A stretch of DNA of 64,000 bases from Labrys okinawensis. GTDB taxonomy: Bacteria > Pseudomonadota > Alphaproteobacteria > Rhizobiales > Labraceae. A model generated the notes under the pieces. The model made no database searches. It worked only from the letters and a program-made list of their open reading frames with translations, and had not been told where the DNA came from. The translations under genes were made by a program, and so were the position numbers. Every line of letters starts with the position of its first letter. The first letter of the stretch is position 1. Location: the NCBI RefSeq assembly GCF_002982075.1, contig NZ_PUEJ01000005.1, positions 434,001 to 498,000 on the forward strand. Direction: 5' to 3'. This document shows, one piece after another, positions 62,700-64,000 of the stretch.

Positions 62700-64000
62700 T
62701 CAGCGCGGCGCGCGGGCGAAGGCGGGCTCGGGCAGGGGGCCTGCGCCCGCCGGCGCTTCGTCCAGTACGCTATGTTCGGACGGTCCCTTGCGGATGGCCT
62801 TCACCATCAGGAAGACCATGACGATGAGCAGGCTCGTATAGAGCGCCAGGAAGAAACCGAGGCTGATGACGAGATCGGTCAGGGTGAGGCCGGAGGCGGC
62901 GTAGAAGGTCGGCAGCACGCCCTCGATCGCCCAGGGTTGCCGGCCATATTCGGCGACCAGCCAGCCCGCTTCGATCGCCACCCAAGGCAGGGGCAGACTC
63001 CACAAGGCCACACGCAGGAAGGCCCGGTTCTCGCCGAGGCGGTGCCGGCAGCTCATCAGGAAGGCGAGGCCGAAGAAGGCGATGAAATAAAAGCCCAGTG
63101 CCACCATGACCCGGAAGCTCCAGAACAAGGGCGCAACGCCGGGTACGGTATCCAACGCCGCGCGCTGGATTTCCTCCGGCGTGGCGTTCTGGATATCGGG
63201 GCGGTAGCGCTTGAGCAGCAGGGCATAGCCGAGATCCGGCCATTGCTTGGCGAAGGCCTCACGGGCTGCCTTGTCGTTCGGGTCCTTGCGGATGGCGTCG
63301 AGGCTGGCCGAAGCCTGGATGCCGTTGCGGATGCGGAGTTCCGCATGCTCGACCAGAGGCCGGATACCCGGCAATTCCTTGTTCAGGCTGCGGGTGGTGA
63401 TCAGGCCCAGTACCCAGGGCACCTTGACCTCGTAGCGGTTGCCGTCCTTGCCGGGCAGGGCGAAGAGCGTGAGGCCGGCCGGTGCGGGTTCGGTCTCCCA
63501 CATGGCCTCGATGGCGGCGATCTTCATCTTCTGGTGCTCGGTGGCGACATAGCCGCTCTCGTCCCCCAGGACGACGACCGACAGGGCCGAGGCGAGGCCG
63601 AAGCTCGCCGCTACCACCATGGAGCGGCGGGCGAGCTCGCGGTGGCGTCCGCGCAGCAGGAAGAAGGCGCTGATCGCCATCACGAACATCGAACCGGCGA
63701 CATAGCCGGCGCTGACCGTGTGCACGAACTTGGCCTGGGCGACCGGATTGAAGATGACCGCGACGAAATCGGTGATCTCCATACGCATCGTGTCGGGATT
63801 GAAGACCGAGCCGACCGGGTTCTGCATCCAGCCATTGGCGATCAGGATCCACAGGGCCGAGAAATTCGCGCCCAGTGCGACCAGCCAGGTAACGGCCAGA
63901 TGCGCCACCTTCGACAGACGGTCCCAGCCGAAGAAGAACAGGCCGATGAAGGTCGCCTCCAGGAAGAACGCCATCAGGCCTTCGATCGCGAGCGGCGCAC
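62700..64000 (-). CDS. cydA: Cytochrome bd ubiquinol oxidase subunit I (5' end beyond window)
   Basis: About 432 C-terminal residues of CydA; the frame runs off the window end (APLAIEGLMAFFLEATFIGLFFFGW). It carries the quinol site and hemes b558, b595 and d. Visible: GRQPWAIEGVLPT, the Q-loop PGKDGNRYEVKVPWVLGLI, and FWSFRVMVALGF with the b558 methionine. The missing N-terminus (~90 residues) includes the first heme histidine. cydA-cydB-cydX form an operon for high-affinity respiration at low oxygen. Confidence 0.95.
   Translation of the reverse strand, partial: APLAIEGLMAFFLEATFIGLFFFGWDRLSKVAHLAVTWLVALGANFSALWILIANGWMQNPVGSVFNPDTMRMEITDFVAVIFNPVAQAKFVHTVSAGYVAGSMFVMAISAFFLLRGRHRELARRSMVVAASFGLASALSVVVLGDESGYVATEHQKMKIAAIEAMWETEPAPAGLTLFALPGKDGNRYEVKVPWVLGLITTRSLNKELPGIRPLVEHAELRIRNGIQASASLDAIRKDPNDKAAREAFAKQWPDLGYALLLKRYRPDIQNATPEEIQRAALDTVPGVAPLFWSFRVMVALGFYFIAFFGLAFLMSCRHRLGENRAFLRVALWSLPLPWVAIEAGWLVAEYGRQPWAIEGVLPTFYAASGLTLTDLVISLGFFLALYTSLLIVMVFLMVKAIRKGPSEHSVLDEAPAGAGPLPEPAFARAPR

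Overview
The window is GC-rich chromosomal DNA from an alphaproteobacterium, most likely order Hyphomicrobiales (Rhizobiales). Evidence for this is the gene order sufS-sufT-sufA, the rne / N-acetylmuramoyl-amidase / PBP1A / prfB block, the order guaB-rsmB-guaA, a bioBFDAZ operon with a BioR-type regulator, and intergenic repeats of kinds familiar from Rhizobiales. The genus cannot be fixed from the sequence alone. No rRNA, tRNA or CRISPR array was seen.

Layout. 1-5.0 kb: end of the suf iron-sulfur operon, a TfoX-like gene, DUF1467 and a DsbA-like gene, a zinc-free MDR dehydrogenase divergent from a LysR regulator, and DUF2842. 5.3-10 kb: heme A synthase, O-acetylhomoserine sulfhydrylase, a CoA-binding protein, a putative lipoprotein and NAD kinase. 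10-19 kb: RNase E, divergent from amidase, PBP1A and prfB, the last with a programmed +1 frameshift. 19-25.4 kb: an inositol-monophosphatase-family gene, lactate permease, PHB synthase, a small lipoprotein and an AlaC-type aminotransferase. 25.7-31.1 kb: guaB, rsmB, a secreted COX2-like protein that has lost its CuA ligands, and guaA.

31.07-34.1 kb is the most unusual segment. A ~3-kb island sits exactly at the 3' end of guaA. It is flanked by a 19-bp perfect direct repeat covering the last guaA codons and stop, and carries repeated TGACGGTAGTTT motifs inside both ends. It has no integrase. It holds three uncharacterised genes; I infer winged-helix folds in all three, and the third carries an RN-x5-H HEPN-type motif. 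I judge this an integrase-less (cis-mobilisable type) element with a candidate undescribed defence or toxin-like cassette.

34.2-41.1 kb: small regulator/enzyme pairs (TetR + thioredoxin-reductase-like; QorB + HxlR; ArsR + SRPBCC + GFA), ThpR and YdeI-like proteins. 41.2-48.1 kb: a cytosine-deaminase-like amidohydrolase coupled to a questin-oxidase-like gene, divergent from a complete sugar-type ABC importer. 48.3-49.5 kb: riboflavin synthase and a DUF4279 protein. 49.5-55.5 kb: the biotin operon bioB-F-D-A-Z with BioR boxes and divergent bioR. 55.6-64 kb: HxlR and MFS, TPR protein, flavin reductase, Fe/Mn superoxide dismutase, TetR with a 14-helix MFS pump, and the cytochrome bd oxidase genes cydA (cut by the window end), cydB and a 46-residue cydX.

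At a larger scale, the intergenic DNA holds at least three repeat families. One of them consists of paired hairpins whose arm sequence differs between copies while the left and right arms of each copy stay complementary.
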